The translations under genes were made by a program, and so were the position numbers. Below, in pieces: positions 1 to 9,226 of a stretch of 64,000 nt of DNA (within the stretch, counting starts at the first letter, position 1; the number at the start of each line of letters is the position of its first letter). Origin of the DNA: Pimelobacter simplex (lineage in GTDB: Bacteria > Actinomycetota > Actinomycetes > Propionibacteriales > Nocardioidaceae); the NCBI RefSeq assembly GCF_900114845.1, contig NZ_FOUK01000001.1:1032479-1096478 (forward strand), read 5' to 3'. The notes beneath the pieces are model-generated. The model had not been told where the DNA came from and did not search any database. It saw only the letters and a program-made list of their open reading frames with translations.

Positions 1-1
1 C

Positions 2-697
2 GCGTCGTTGGCCGTGCGCCTGCCGACCCGCCCGACCGCCCGTCGTACGCCGCACCGGCGGGGTGCCGTCGACGCGTCCCGGACGCTGCGGGCGAGCCTG
101 CGCCAGATGGGCGAGCCGGCCCGGATCCACTACCGCCGGCGCGGCATCCGGCCGCGCCGCGTGGTGCTGCTGATCGACGTGTCCGGCTCGATGAGCGGGT
201 ACGCCGACGCGCTGCTCCGCCTCGCCCACCGGATCGTGGTCGCGGGAGCGGCGAGCGGCGGCAGCCGCGACTCCGTCGAGGTGTTCAGCCTCGGCACCCG
301 GCTCACCCACCTGACCCGCGCGCTCCGCCGCCGCGATCCCGACCGGGCGATCGCCGCGGCCGGCGACACCGTCCCGGACTGGTCCGGGGGCACCCGGCTG
401 GGGGAGACCCTGCAGGCCTTCCTCGACCGGTGGGGGCGGCGCGGGATGGCGCGCGGCGCGGTCGTCGTCGTGTTCAGCGACGGCTGGGAGCGTGGCGACA
501 CCCAGCTGCTCGGCGAGCAGGCCGCCCGGCTGCGGCGGCTCGCGCACAAGGTGATCTGGGTGAACCCCCACCGCGGCAAGGACGGCTACGCACCCGTGCA
601 GCAAGGGGTGGTCGCCGTCCTGCCCCATGTCGACGCGTTCGTCGCCGGCCACTCGCTGGCGACCTTCGCCGAGCTGCTCGAAGAGATCGGGAGATGA
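2..697 (+). CDS. coxE: CoxE-like VWA domain protein (5' end outside window)
   Basis: The reading frame is open from the first bases, so the true start probably lies upstream; a TTG at position 8 is only a fallback. The protein has a von Willebrand A fold. A MIDAS metal site (DVSGSMS) sits about 57 residues in, and VVVFSDGWERGD follows later, as in the CoxE family (PF05762). In CO dehydrogenase loci CoxE acts with the AAA+ ATPase CoxD in maturing the molybdenum enzyme. The xdhC-like gene starts 6 nt downstream, so the two are probably cotranscribed. A CoxD-like ATPase is expected just before the window, but that is inference. Confidence 0.85.
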   Translation, partial: ASLAVRLPTRPTARRTPHRRGAVDASRTLRASLRQMGEPARIHYRRRGIRPRRVVLLIDVSGSMSGYADALLRLAHRIVVAGAASGGSRDSVEVFSLGTRLTHLTRALRRRDPDRAIAAAGDTVPDWSGGTRLGETLQAFLDRWGRRGMARGAVVVVFSDGWERGDTQLLGEQAARLRRLAHKVIWVNPHRGKDGYAPVQQGVVAVLPHVDAFVAGHSLATFAELLEEIGR

Positions 698-703
698 CGC
701 CAG

Positions 704-1822
704 ATGCGTGAGGTGCTGACCCAGCTGCTCCAGTGGTGGGAGGCCGGCGAGACCGTCGGCATGGGGACGGTCGTCGCGACCTTCCGCTCCGCCCCGCGCC
801 CCCCGGGTGCGTCGATGCTGGTCGGGCCGGACGCCTCCGCCGTCGGCTCGGTCTCCGGCGGGTGCGTCGAGGGCGCCGTCTACGACCTCGCCCAGGAGGT
901 CGCCGGCTCGGGCACCCCGCGGCTGCAGCGCTACGGCGTCTCCGACGACGACGCGTTCGCGGTCGGGCTCACCTGCGGCGGCATCCTCGACGTGTACGTC
1001 GAGAAGGTCAGCCGGACGACCTTCCCCGAGCTGGGCGAGATCGCCGCCGACATCGAGGCCGGCCGCCCGGTCGCCGTGGCCACCGTGGTCGACCACCCGG
1101 ACCCGTCGTACGTCGGACGCCGGGTGGTGCTGCGGCCCGACGAGCCGGCGACCGGGTCGCTCGGCAGCCCGCGCATCGACGACGCCGTCCGGGACGACGC
1201 GATGGGCCTCCTCGCCACCGGCCACAACGGCACGCTCTCCTACGGCCCCGACGGCGAGCGCCGCGGCGAGGGGATGCGCGTCTTCGTGTGGGCGTTCGCG
1301 CCGGCGCCGCGGATGCTCGTGTTCGGCGCCATCGACTTCGCCGCCGCGGTGGCCCGGGTCGGCGGCTTCCTCGGCTACCACGTCACCGTGTGCGACGCCC
1401 GGCCCGTGTTCGCCACGACCAGCCGGTTCCCCGGCGCCGACGAGGTCGTCGTCGAGTGGCCGCACCGCTACCTGGCGGCCGAGCAGGAGGCGGGCCGGGT
1501 CGACCGGCGGACGGTGATCACCGTGCTGACGCACGACCCGAAGTTCGACGTCCCGCTGCTCGAGGTGGCCCTGCGCCTGCCCGAGGTCGGCTACGTCGGC
1601 GCGATGGGCTCCCGGCGCACCCACGACGACCGGATGGACCGGCTCCGCGAGGCCGGCCTGACCGAGGCCGAGCTCGCGATGCTGCACAGCCCGATCGGGC
1701 TCGACCTCGGCGCCCGCACGCCGGAGGAGACCGCGATCAGCATCGCCGCCGAGATCGTCGCCGGCCGCTGGGGCGGCTCGGGCGAGCCGCTCGCCACCCG
1801 GTCGGGTCGGATCCACGCCTGA
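704..1822 (+). CDS. XdhC/CoxI family molybdenum cofactor insertion protein
   Basis: This 372-residue protein has both halves of the family. The N-terminal XdhC_CoxI domain carries SVSGGCVEGAVYD and GLTCGGILDVYVE, whose cysteines are the conserved pair. The C-terminal Rossmann-like XdhC_C domain carries GAMGSRRTHDDRM and HSPIGLDLGARTPEETA. XdhC proteins bind and sulfurate molybdenum cofactor and deliver it to xanthine-dehydrogenase-type enzymes. The ATG lies 6 nt after the coxE-like stop. The natural client is the CoxSLM enzyme encoded from 6.3 kb. A role for another molybdenum hydroxylase is possible but less likely. Confidence 0.88.
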   Translation: MREVLTQLLQWWEAGETVGMGTVVATFRSAPRPPGASMLVGPDASAVGSVSGGCVEGAVYDLAQEVAGSGTPRLQRYGVSDDDAFAVGLTCGGILDVYVEKVSRTTFPELGEIAADIEAGRPVAVATVVDHPDPSYVGRRVVLRPDEPATGSLGSPRIDDAVRDDAMGLLATGHNGTLSYGPDGERRGEGMRVFVWAFAPAPRMLVFGAIDFAAAVARVGGFLGYHVTVCDARPVFATTSRFPGADEVVVEWPHRYLAAEQEAGRVDRRTVITVLTHDPKFDVPLLEVALRLPEVGYVGAMGSRRTHDDRMDRLREAGLTEAELAMLHSPIGLDLGARTPEETAISIAAEIVAGRWGGSGEPLATRSGRIHA

Positions 1823-1840
1823 GAGTCACCTCCGTTCGGG

Positions 1841-1870
1841 GGTGATCGGCGTCACAGTGCGCGGTACTGT
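1841..1870 (+). promoter_or_regulatory. Operator-like palindrome and -10 box before the GAF regulator
   Basis: GGTGA-N6-TCACA at 1841-1856 is a near-perfect Crp/GlxR-style palindrome. It is followed by a TACTGT -10 box at 1865-1870. The ATG at 1878 is 7 nt after the -10 box, so the transcript would be leaderless. The palindrome lies where the -35 region should be, which suits repression or autoregulation. A related palindrome precedes coxS. The binding protein (Crp family or the GAF regulator) is unknown. Confidence 0.5.
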
Positions 1871-1877
1871 GCACGCC

Positions 1878-3137
1878 ATGGGCGACCTCGACCAGCGGCG
1901 GCGCGCGGCGCTGCGCGCGTGGACCACCTTCGTCGAGGAGGGTGACCCGGCGACGCCACTGGTCCGGCCCGAGATCCTCGACAGCTGGAACCGCTCCGGC
2001 GCCACCGTCGCCCGCGACGTCGTCGAGGCGCCGCTCGCCGACGAGTCCGAGACCCGCTCGTTCTGGCAGGGCTCGCCGCTCCAGATCGCCGTCGAGCGGG
2101 TCGAGGAGGAGCTGCGCCGCACCGCCGAGGACGGCGACCTCGTCGTCGCCGTCACCGACCCCGACACCCGCGTCCTGTGGACCTACGGCGGCCGGGTGAT
2201 GCGCCGCAAGGCCGAGTCGGTCAACTTCGTGCTCGGCGGCCGCTGGGACGACCGCTCGGTGGGCACCAACGCGCTCGACCTCGCCAACCGCCTCGACCGG
2301 CCCGCGATGGTGTTCAGCGCCGAGCACTACGCCCCCATCGTGCACAACTGGGTCTGCTGGGCCGCGCCCGTGCACGACCCGGTGACCGGCGCCCGGCTCG
2401 GCGTCCTCGACCTCTCCACGACCTGGGACCGCACCCACCCCATCGGCCTGGCCACCGCCCGGGTCCTGGCCCGCCTCGTCGAGCAGGCGCTGCCGCGCTC
2501 CCACCAGCACGCCGACGACGCGGCCGCCGCCGGGGCGGGCGTCCTCGGCGACGAGCTGGCCGAGCCCGGCCTCGTCCTCAGCCTCCTCGGCACCGCCGAG
2601 GCCCGGGTCGACGGCCAGCGCCTGCTGCTCAACCGGCGCCAGAACGAGATCCTCGCGCTGCTCGCGCTGCACCCCGACGGCCTGTCCCTCGACCAGCTCC
2701 ACGCGATGCTCTACGGCGACCACGCGGTCACCTTCTCCACCCTCAAGGCCGAGGTCTCCCACCTGCGCCACGCCCTCGCCGGCCAGCTCGCCTCGCGCCC
2801 CTACCGCCTCCTCATGCCGATCGCCACCGACGTCGACCACGTCCTTGGGCTCCTGCGCCGCGGTCAGGTCGCGGCCGCGGTCGACGCCTACGGCGGCGAC
2901 CTGCTGCCCGGCACCGAGAGCCCGGCCCTGGTCGAGATGGGCGAGTACGTCGCCGTCGCCGTCCGCGAGGCCCTGCTCGCCGACCCCCAGCCCGACGCGG
3001 TCCTGCACTACAGCGAGCTGGCGCCGTACGACACGGCGGTGCTCGAGGCCTGCCTCGTCCAGCTCGACCGCGACGGCCGGGCCAAGCACCCGGCGATCCC
3101 GCTGCTCAAGGCGCGGCTGGCGGTCGCGGACGGCTGA
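1878..3137 (+). CDS. GAF domain-containing transcriptional regulator
   Basis: This 419-residue protein starts with an AcoR-like N-terminus (PEILDSWNRS at about residues 34-43). A GAF sensor domain covers roughly residues 70-200 (SVNFVLGGRWDDRSVGTNAL, PVHDPVTGARLGVLDLS). The C-terminal part looks like a winged-helix DNA-binding segment (RRQNEILALLALHPDGLSL). There is no sigma-54 AAA+ domain, which is usual for actinobacterial members. ATG 1878 was chosen over an upstream GTG at 1842 because a -10 box ends 7 nt before it and GTG 1842 would lie inside the operator palindrome. Its place between xdhC and coxSLM suggests control of the CO dehydrogenase-like operon. The signal it senses cannot be read from the sequence. 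Confidence 0.8.
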   Translation: MGDLDQRRRAALRAWTTFVEEGDPATPLVRPEILDSWNRSGATVARDVVEAPLADESETRSFWQGSPLQIAVERVEEELRRTAEDGDLVVAVTDPDTRVLWTYGGRVMRRKAESVNFVLGGRWDDRSVGTNALDLANRLDRPAMVFSAEHYAPIVHNWVCWAAPVHDPVTGARLGVLDLSTTWDRTHPIGLATARVLARLVEQALPRSHQHADDAAAAGAGVLGDELAEPGLVLSLLGTAEARVDGQRLLLNRRQNEILALLALHPDGLSLDQLHAMLYGDHAVTFSTLKAEVSHLRHALAGQLASRPYRLLMPIATDVDHVLGLLRRGQVAAAVDAYGGDLLPGTESPALVEMGEYVAVAVREALLADPQPDAVLHYSELAPYDTAVLEACLVQLDRDGRAKHPAIPLLKARLAVADG

Positions 3138-3165
3138 AGTCCTGCGGCGCTGCCGTGGTGCCCCT

Positions 3166-3171
3166 TAGCCT
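3166..3171 (+). promoter_or_regulatory. Leaderless -10 box (TAGCCT)
   Basis: TAGCCT ends 6 nt before the ATG at 3178. This spacing places the transcription start at or next to the start codon. No convincing -35 hexamer is visible. Confidence 0.45.
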
Positions 3172-3177
3172 CGCGGC

Positions 3178-4188
3178 ATGGAGTGGAGGAGAGGGACCTA
3201 TCCCGGCCGGGTGACGGCGATGAACGGACCCGTCGTGGCCGGCGTGACCGACGACGGATCCGGATTCATCGCGGGTCTGATCGACGCCGGCGATGCGCTC
3301 GTGCTCGACGAGATCCGGCTCGACGCGGACGGGGTCCTCGCCGTCGGCGGGATCGAGACCACGTTCCTGACCGGGCGCGACCCGGAAGGGACGCTGCGGA
3401 TGTGGTCCGTCGAGGAGTTCTACGTCAACGCGCAGGACCTCGCGGCCGGCGAGCTGGACGACGAGGAGCCGTTGATCGAGGAGATCGAGCTGCCGGAGCA
3501 CTACACCTGGGCCGCGTCGGTGGCGACGGAGCGCGATGACTTCATGCTCGCGATGACCGGTCGCGCCGAGACGACACAGGTCGAGGTCCGGGTGCTCTAC
3601 GCCCTCGACCTGCCGGTCCTCGACCAGCACCGGCACCCCGCGGCGCCCGGCCTGCTCGGTGGCCGGCCCGTGGTCGCGCACCGCGCGAAGCAGCCGGTCT
3701 GGGTCGTCACCGACGCAGGGGTCTGCTGGAGCGATCCGTGGCTGCTCGACGAGATGCAGGATGAGGTCCACTGGAGCGACGTGGACCTGCCGGCGGGCAT
3801 GGTCGCGACGTACGCCGCGGTCGGCATGAAGGGCTGGCTGGGTGGCTGGGCGCCGGGCGCCGACGGCGACCGTCCGGTGCTGGTCCGGCACGGCCGGGGA
3901 ACCGAGCCGGAGGTCGTACCCGCGCCGGTGACGAGGCTGCGCCCGGACGCGGCGGGGCCGCGGGTCCTCCTGCTCGAGCCAGACCGGCTGGACGACATGC
4001 CGGCGATGGTCACCGCGTCTGTCGACGGCAACGCGCTGTGGTTCCCGGACGCCGCCGAGGACGGCGGGTGGGCGCGGGTGGCGGTGCCGGACGGCGACGG
4101 GCCGCTGTGGGCCGCGGGGTCGGGTGCAGGCTGGGTCGGGGTCATCATCGGCACGTCGGTGTGGGTTGCCCATCATCCCAACGGATGA
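3178..4188 (+). CDS. Hypothetical protein
   Basis: The predicted product is 336 residues, acidic and apparently soluble, with no signal peptide or membrane segment. I do not recognise a family. Repeated short stretches ending in WVVTDAGV, GWLGGWAPG and GWVGVIIGTSVWV hint at a beta-rich, possibly propeller-like fold, but that is speculative. The start is supported by a TAGCCT box 6 nt upstream. A later ATG at 3220 (MNGPVVAG) is an alternative. The stop codon overlaps the ATG of the LuxR-type HTH remnant. It is the first gene of the accessory stretch that separates the cox regulator from coxSLM. Confidence 0.6.
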   Translation: MEWRRGTYPGRVTAMNGPVVAGVTDDGSGFIAGLIDAGDALVLDEIRLDADGVLAVGGIETTFLTGRDPEGTLRMWSVEEFYVNAQDLAAGELDDEEPLIEEIELPEHYTWAASVATERDDFMLAMTGRAETTQVEVRVLYALDLPVLDQHRHPAAPGLLGGRPVVAHRAKQPVWVVTDAGVCWSDPWLLDEMQDEVHWSDVDLPAGMVATYAAVGMKGWLGGWAPGADGDRPVLVRHGRGTEPEVVPAPVTRLRPDAAGPRVLLLEPDRLDDMPAMVTASVDGNALWFPDAAEDGGWARVAVPDGDGPLWAAGSGAGWVGVIIGTSVWVAHHPNG

Positions 4189-4346
4189 CGCCCGCGCCGC
4201 CCGCTGCCAACCGGGCGATCGCCCGCGAGCTGTTCGTCAGCGAGGCGACGGTCAAGACACACCTGGCGCACGTCTACGACAAGCTCGGGGTCACCGATCG
4301 CGCGGCCGCGGTCGCGGTGGCGTACGAGCGGGGGATCCTGGGCTGA
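4185..4346 (+). pseudogene. LuxR/NarL-type HTH C-terminal remnant
   Basis: Fifty-three codons encode the second half of a GerE/LuxR DNA-binding domain. NRAIARELFVSEATVKTHL and VYDKLGVTDRAAAVAVA match the recognition helix and last helix of NarL/FixJ response regulators. The first HTH helix and the whole receiver or sensor domain are missing, and the upstream frame shows no similarity. It is most likely the 3' stump of a deleted regulator gene. Translation from the ATG at 4185, which overlaps the upstream stop, is possible, but a functional product is unlikely. Confidence 0.6.
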
Positions 4347-4387
4347 ACTCGCGGGGTTGTGTCGGACCCTTGTGTTGGAATACGGGT

Positions 4388-5695
4388 ATGGCTTCTCGGA
4401 CCGCCTCGACCCGGTTGCTCTCGCGCTTGCGTGCGGGTGTGCAGGTGCGGGAGGAGTCGGTGGTCGAGGAGTGGGCGGGCATTGTCGAGTGGGCCGCCGG
4501 CAACACGGTTGCGGGTTCAGAGGGAGCCGCAACCATCCGGGACGGGTACGTCGACACCGGTGTGCCGATTGCCGGTGAGGGTGCGCCGTTGGTCTCGGAG
4601 TTCGCGCTGATGGAGCTGGTCGCCGTCTTGGGTCGCTCGCCCGACGGCGGGCGGCTGTACGTCGGTAGGGTGCTGAAGTGCGCTTGGCGGCTGCCCCAGG
4701 TCTACGCGTCGGTGGTCGCTGGACGGCTCGCTCCCTGGCGGGCTGAGCGGATCGCCGAAGCGACCCGGCCGCTGTCCGCGGATGCTGCGGCGTTCGTGGA
4801 CCGGTAGCTGTTCAGCGCGACGGGTGTGGGTTGGGCGCAGCTGGAGCGGCTGATCGCGGAGGCGATCATCCGGTTCGACCCCGAGCGCGCCGAGGCCGAG
4901 CGCGCGGCGGCGACCGATGGTCGGTTCGTGGAGATCGACGACCCGGACGGCAACGGCCTGGTCCGCCTCGACGCGGTCCTCGACGCCGCGGACGGCCGAG
5001 ACCTCGACGACGCCCTGAGCCGCCGCGCGACCCTGCTCGGAAAGCTCGGCAACAAGAACTCCCTCGACGTGCGCCGCTCCCAAGCCCTGGGCGACCTCGC
5101 GAGGAACGACCTCACGCTGGACCTCGAGGGCTCGCCGGGCCGCAAAGCCGTCCTCAACCTCCACATCACCGACACCAACCCTCACCGGCGACAACCCAGT
5201 CGGACGCTGGGACCAGAGCCCGGTCAGCAGTGAGCAGATCCGCGAATGGCTCGCCCAGCCCGGCACCAGCGTCACCGTCCGCCCCGTCATCGACCTCGCC
5301 GAGCACATCCCCGTGACGGCGTACGAGATCCCCGACCGCCACCGGCAGCAGGTTGAGATGCGGGACCACACCTGCCGCTTCCCCTACTGCAACCGGCCAG
5401 CAACCCGTTGCGACCTCGACCACGCCCGACCCCACGCCCGAGGCGACCGACCTGCTCGTGCAACCTCGTCCCGTTGTGCCGACGCCACCACCGCGCGAAG
5501 ACCCACGGCGAGTGGCGCTACCAGATCACGCAGATCGGGACCTACTTATGGCGAAGCCCAGCAGGCTTCCACTTCCAGGTGACCCACCGCGGCACCCATC
5601 CCGTCGACCATTCCGGTGAGGACGACGACCCCGAGCCATCCGGCAGTCAACGACTGACGGTGACCTCTGCACACTCCGGACCGCGATCCTCGTAG
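4388..5695 (+). pseudogene. DUF222/HNH endonuclease family protein, degraded
   Basis: Pieces of one DUF222-HNH protein run through this interval. An ATG at 4388 opens a DUF222 N-terminal part that is interrupted by a TAG at 4805-4807. The same frame then resumes (WAQLERLIAEAIIRFDPERA). Near 5160-5181 the homology moves by +1 frame (LTGDNPVGRWDQSPVSS), and near 5441-5450 it moves back. The HNH signature is split across the second shift: CRFPYCNRPATRCDLDHARP in one frame, NLVPLCRRHHRAKTHGEW in the next. These families are multicopy in Nocardioides and often decay. The extreme 3' end overlaps the opposite-strand gene, so the original stop is uncertain. No active product is expected. Confidence 0.85.
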
Positions 5696-6153
5696 ACCGC
5701 GCACGCGAGGTACTGCCCCACGCCTGCGGTCTCCGGAACCACGTGCTCAACGGTCCGGATCGGCGGCTCGACCTCGCGCACCGTGAAGATCTGGGTCTGT
5801 CCCGTGACGTCGATCCAGGTCGGCCCGCTGCCGCCGGCGATCAGCGAGTAGGTGAGACAACCCGACTCCTCGTCGCCGTGGAGCAGGAGGTCGCCGAGGT
5901 CGCTGACCCGTCCGTCGGCCCGTCGTACGTCGAAGTACTGGCCGGGCTCGAGCGCGCCCGGGGTCGCCACGAGCGCGTCAGGGTCGGCGGTCTCGGCGAC
6001 GATGCCGAACCCGCACCTATCACCCTCGCCGTCGTCCGGGTCGGCCGTGCCGAACACGCTCGCCGGCCAGCACCGCCAGGCGAAGAAGCCCACCGCGAGG
6101 GCGATCGCGATGGCGAGCGCCGCGAGGTCCCGGTGGGACGCGAGCCGCTTCAC
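5647..6153 (-). CDS. Hypothetical membrane-anchored protein
   Basis: The product has 168 residues. A short basic N-terminus is followed by one hydrophobic segment (about residues 10-24, LAALAIAIALAVGFFAW), then a soluble extracytoplasmic domain of about 135 residues. Four cysteines in that domain (RCGFG, GCLTY, LACAV, ECAEV) could form disulfides. I do not recognise the family. It is transcribed away from coxS, and its last codons overlap the end of the HNH pseudogene on the opposite strand. The start is the first ATG of the frame and gives a sensible membrane anchor. Confidence 0.6.
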   Translation of the reverse strand: MKRLASHRDLAALAIAIALAVGFFAWRCWPASVFGTADPDDGEGDRCGFGIVAETADPDALVATPGALEPGQYFDVRRADGRVSDLGDLLLHGDEESGCLTYSLIAGGSGPTWIDVTGQTQIFTVREVEPPIRTVEHVVPETAGVGQYLACAVYEDRGPECAEVTVSR

Positions 6154-6254
6154 TGCTCACCTGGCGCACATCAGCCGGCCCCGATCTCCCATGCGCAGTA
6201 GTGGGCAACCCCGGTGTTCCGCGCGCCAACCACTCACCAACCACCCCCTCCTAG

Positions 6255-6270
6255 CGTGAGCCAGGTCACG
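6255..6270 (+). promoter_or_regulatory. Palindromic operator candidate upstream of coxS
   Basis: CGTGA-N6-TCACG is a perfect 5+5 palindrome with Crp-type spacing, 27 nt before the coxS start. It shares the GTGA-N6-TCAC core with the site before the GAF regulator. A TAGCGT hexamer at 6252-6257 overlaps its left arm and could be the -10 box. If so, bound protein would block transcription. The 143-nt gap 6154-6296 holds no gene. Confidence 0.45.
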
Positions 6271-6296
6271 TTCCCGCACGCGCCCTTGGGAGAGTC

Positions 6297-6785
6297 ATGA
6301 CCCGGATCAGTCTCAACGTCGACGGCCAGCAGGTCGCCGACGACGTCGAACCGCGGATGCTGCTGGTGCAGTACCTGCGCGAGAAGCTCGGCAAGACCGG
6401 CACCGTCGTCGGCTGCGACACCAGCAGCTGCGGTGCGTGCACCGTCCACCTCGACGGCAGGAGCGTGAAGTCCTGCAACGTGCTGGCGGTCCAGGCCGAC
6501 GGCAGCGAGGTCACGACGATCGAGGGGCTGGCCGGCGACGACGGTCAGCTGCACCGGGTGCAGGAGGCCTTCCGGGAGTGCCACGGCCTGCAGTGCGGGT
6601 TCTGCACCCCCGGCATGATCATGCAGACCGTCGACCTCCTCAACGAGAACCCCAGCCCGTCCGAGGAGGCGATCCGGCTCGGCCTCGAGGGCAACCTCTG
6701 CCGGTGCACCGGCTACCACAACATCGTGCGGGCCGTGCAGCACGCCGCTGGTACGACGGACGCGACCGAGGGGGCACCGGCATGA
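6297..6785 (+). CDS. coxS: CO dehydrogenase-type small subunit, 2x[2Fe-2S]
   Basis: This 162-residue iron-sulfur subunit belongs to the xanthine oxidase family. The N-terminal plant-ferredoxin-type cluster uses Cys40, 45, 48 and 60 ([16 protein letters not shown]). The C-terminal four-helix cluster uses Cys100, 103, 135 and 137 ([20 protein letters not shown]). It passes electrons from the molybdenum centre to FAD in the medium subunit. Length and motifs are standard. It is first in the S-L-M operon, and its stop overlaps the coxL start by 4 nt (ATGA). Confidence 0.93.
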   Translation: MTRISLNVDGQQVADDVEPRMLLVQYLREKLGKTGTVVGCDTSSCGACTVHLDGRSVKSCNVLAVQADGSEVTTIEGLAGDDGQLHRVQEAFRECHGLQCGFCTPGMIMQTVDLLNENPSPSEEAIRLGLEGNLCRCTGYHNIVRAVQHAAGTTDATEGAPA

Positions 6786-9226
6786 CCGCGACCCAGGAGC
6801 CCACGGCCGGCGCCGAGATCGGTCGCGACCGCCGGCGCAAGGAGGACCAGCGCCTCATCACCGGCCGCACCCGGTGGACCGACAACATCACGCTGCCCGG
6901 GATGCTGCACCTCGCGATGGTGCGCAGCCCGTTCCCGCACGCGCGGATCACCGGCATCGACACCGAGGCCGCCAGGAGCGCGACCAACGTGGTCGCGGTG
7001 CTGACCGGTGCCGACCTCGGCGAGGGCCAGGGGGCCTGCATCAACGCCTGGCCGGTCGTCACCGACCAGGTGACGCCGGCGCACCTGCCGATGCCGACCG
7101 ACCGGGTCGCCTTCGCGGGCGAGACCGTCGCCGTCGTGGTGGCGCGCAGCGCCGCCGAGGCCCGCGACGCCGCCGAGCTGGTCGAGGTCGACTACGAGGA
7201 GCTGCCGGCCGCGCTCGACCTCAAGGAGGCGGCCGAGAACACGGTCCTCGCGCACCCCGACCTCGGCACCAACGTCAGTGCCGTGTGGCGCTTCGACTCC
7301 GCCGAGGCCGGCACCGGCGGGGACGTCGAGCAGGCCATCGCCGAGGCGCGCGAGAACGGCATCGTGATCGAGCGGGAGTACCGCCAGCAGCGGCTGATCC
7401 CGGCGTTCATGGAGCCGCGCAGCGTCGTCGTCGACCCCACCGGCGAGCAGATCACCGTGTGGTCGGCGACCCAGGTGCCCCACATCCTGCGGTTCGCGAT
7501 GGCGGCCACCACCGGCGTGCCCGAGTCCAAGATCCGGGTGATCGCGCCCGACGTGGGCGGCGGCTTCGGCGGCAAGCTGCAGCAGACGCCCGAGGAGATG
7601 ATCGCCTTCGCGGTCGCCCGCAAGCTCGGCAAGCCGGTCAAGTTCACCGAGACCCGGAGCGAGTCGCTCCTCACCGCCCACCACGGCCGCGACCAGTGGC
7701 AGCGGCTGACGCTCGCCGCGACCAAGGACGGTCACGTCACCGGCCTCAAGGTCGACCTGCTCGCCGACCTCGGCGCGTACGTCGCCATCGTCGGCGGTGG
7801 CGTCCCGGTGCTCGGGGCGTTCATGTTCAACGCGATCTACAAGTTCCCCGCCTACCAGTTCCAGACCACTAACGTGCTCACCAACAAGACCTGGACCGAC
7901 GCCTACCGCGGCGCCGGCCGGCCCGAGGCGACGTTCGCGATCGAGCGGCTGATGGACGAGCTCGCCACCGAGCTCGGCAAGGACCCGCTCGAGGTCCGCG
8001 AGATGAACTGGATCAAGCACGAGGAGTTTCCGTTCACCACGGTGGCCGGCCTCGAGTACGACTCCGGCAACTACGAGGCCGCCACCGCGCGCGCCAAGGA
8101 GATGTTCGGGTACGACGAGCTCCGCGCCGAGCAGGCCGAGCGGCGGGCCCGTGGCGACAAGGTGCAGCTCGGGCTCGGCGTCTCGACCTTCACCGAGATG
8201 TGCGGCCTGGCGCCCTCGCGGGTGCTCGGCTCGCTCAACTACGGCGCGGGCGGCTGGGAGCACGCCGAGGTGCGGATGCTCGCGACCGGCAAGGTCGAGA
8301 TCGTCACCGGGGCGTCCGCCCACGGCCAGGGCCACGAGACCGCGTTCAGCCAGATCGCGGCCGACCGGCTCGGCGTCCCGTTCGAGGACATCGAGGTGCT
8401 CCACGGCGACACCCAGATCTCCCACAAGGGCCTCGACACCTACGGCTCCCGCAGCCTGGTCGTCGGCGGAGAGGCCCTGGTGCGGGCTCTCGACAAGGTG
8501 ATCGAGAAGGCGCGGCCGGTCGCGGCCCACCTGCTCGAGGCCTCCGCCGACGACCTGGAGTTCAGCGGCGGCCGGTTCACCGTCAAGGGGACCGACCAGG
8601 GGATGGCGATCACCGAGATCGCCACCGCCGTCTTCGCCGCGCACAACCTGCCCGACGGCATGGAGCCCTCGCTCGACTCCGAGGCGACCTACGACCCGGT
8701 CAACTTCAACTACCCCCACGGCACGCACCTGTGCGCGGTCGAGGTCGACACCGAGACCGGCCAGGTCAAGCTCCGCAAGTACGTCTGCTGCGACGACATC
8801 GGCGTCGTCATCAACCCGCTGATCGTCTCCGGGCAGGTGCACGGCGGCCTGGTCCAGGGCATCGCGCAGGCGCTCTGGGAGGAGGCGGTCTACGACGAGA
8901 ACGGCACCCTCGTCACCGGGTCGTTCGTCGACTACCTGCTGCCCACCGCGGCCGACACGATCAGCTTCGAGATCGACCACACCACCTCGCCGGCGACCAC
9001 CAACTCGCTCGGCACCAAGGGGGTCGGCGAGGCCGGCACCATCGCCTCGACGCCGGCCGTGGTCAACGCGGTCGTCGACGCGGTCCGCCACCTCGGCGTC
9101 TCCGACATCACGATGCCCTGCACCCCCGAGCGGGTCTGGCGCGCGATCGCCGACGGCTCCTCGGGAGGCGCGACCACGGAGGCCGCCATGCCCCACTTCG
9201 ACGAGACGGAAGGAGGGGTCCAGTGA
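6782..9226 (+). CDS. coxL: Form II CO dehydrogenase-type molybdenum large subunit
   Basis: The product is an 814-residue molybdopterin-cytosine-dinucleotide subunit of the xanthine oxidase family, carrying the substrate site. The active-site loop at residues 374-380 reads AYRGAGR, the form II (putative) signature, and not AYXCSFR of proven form I CO dehydrogenases. The cysteine that binds copper in form I is therefore absent. The catalytic glutamate is in GVGEAG near residue 750, and the cofactor-binding GGGFGGK is present. Gene order S-L-M is also typical of form II. CO oxidation cannot be assumed; another small carbonyl or heterocyclic substrate is possible. Confidence 0.9.
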   Translation: MTATQEPTAGAEIGRDRRRKEDQRLITGRTRWTDNITLPGMLHLAMVRSPFPHARITGIDTEAARSATNVVAVLTGADLGEGQGACINAWPVVTDQVTPAHLPMPTDRVAFAGETVAVVVARSAAEARDAAELVEVDYEELPAALDLKEAAENTVLAHPDLGTNVSAVWRFDSAEAGTGGDVEQAIAEARENGIVIEREYRQQRLIPAFMEPRSVVVDPTGEQITVWSATQVPHILRFAMAATTGVPESKIRVIAPDVGGGFGGKLQQTPEEMIAFAVARKLGKPVKFTETRSESLLTAHHGRDQWQRLTLAATKDGHVTGLKVDLLADLGAYVAIVGGGVPVLGAFMFNAIYKFPAYQFQTTNVLTNKTWTDAYRGAGRPEATFAIERLMDELATELGKDPLEVREMNWIKHEEFPFTTVAGLEYDSGNYEAATARAKEMFGYDELRAEQAERRARGDKVQLGLGVSTFTEMCGLAPSRVLGSLNYGAGGWEHAEVRMLATGKVEIVTGASAHGQGHETAFSQIAADRLGVPFEDIEVLHGDTQISHKGLDTYGSRSLVVGGEALVRALDKVIEKARPVAAHLLEASADDLEFSGGRFTVKGTDQGMAITEIATAVFAAHNLPDGMEPSLDSEATYDPVNFNYPHGTHLCAVEVDTETGQVKLRKYVCCDDIGVVINPLIVSGQVHGGLVQGIAQALWEEAVYDENGTLVTGSFVDYLLPTAADTISFEIDHTTSPATTNSLGTKGVGEAGTIASTPAVVNAVVDAVRHLGVSDITMPCTPERVWRAIADGSSGGATTEAAMPHFDETEGGVQ

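Noticed and set aside
1737-3089. Minus-strand frame of 450 codons over the GAF regulator
   Set aside because: It lacks domain signatures and overlaps the conserved xdhC and GAF reading frames completely.
4124-4807. Continuous 227-codon gene joining the upstream region to DUF222
   Set aside because: Codons before 4388 have no family similarity; the DUF222 part starts at ATG 4388 and the rest is chance open frame.
6713-9196. Long minus-strand frame opposite coxL
   Set aside because: It is a shadow frame of a strongly conserved gene, with no domains or start signals.
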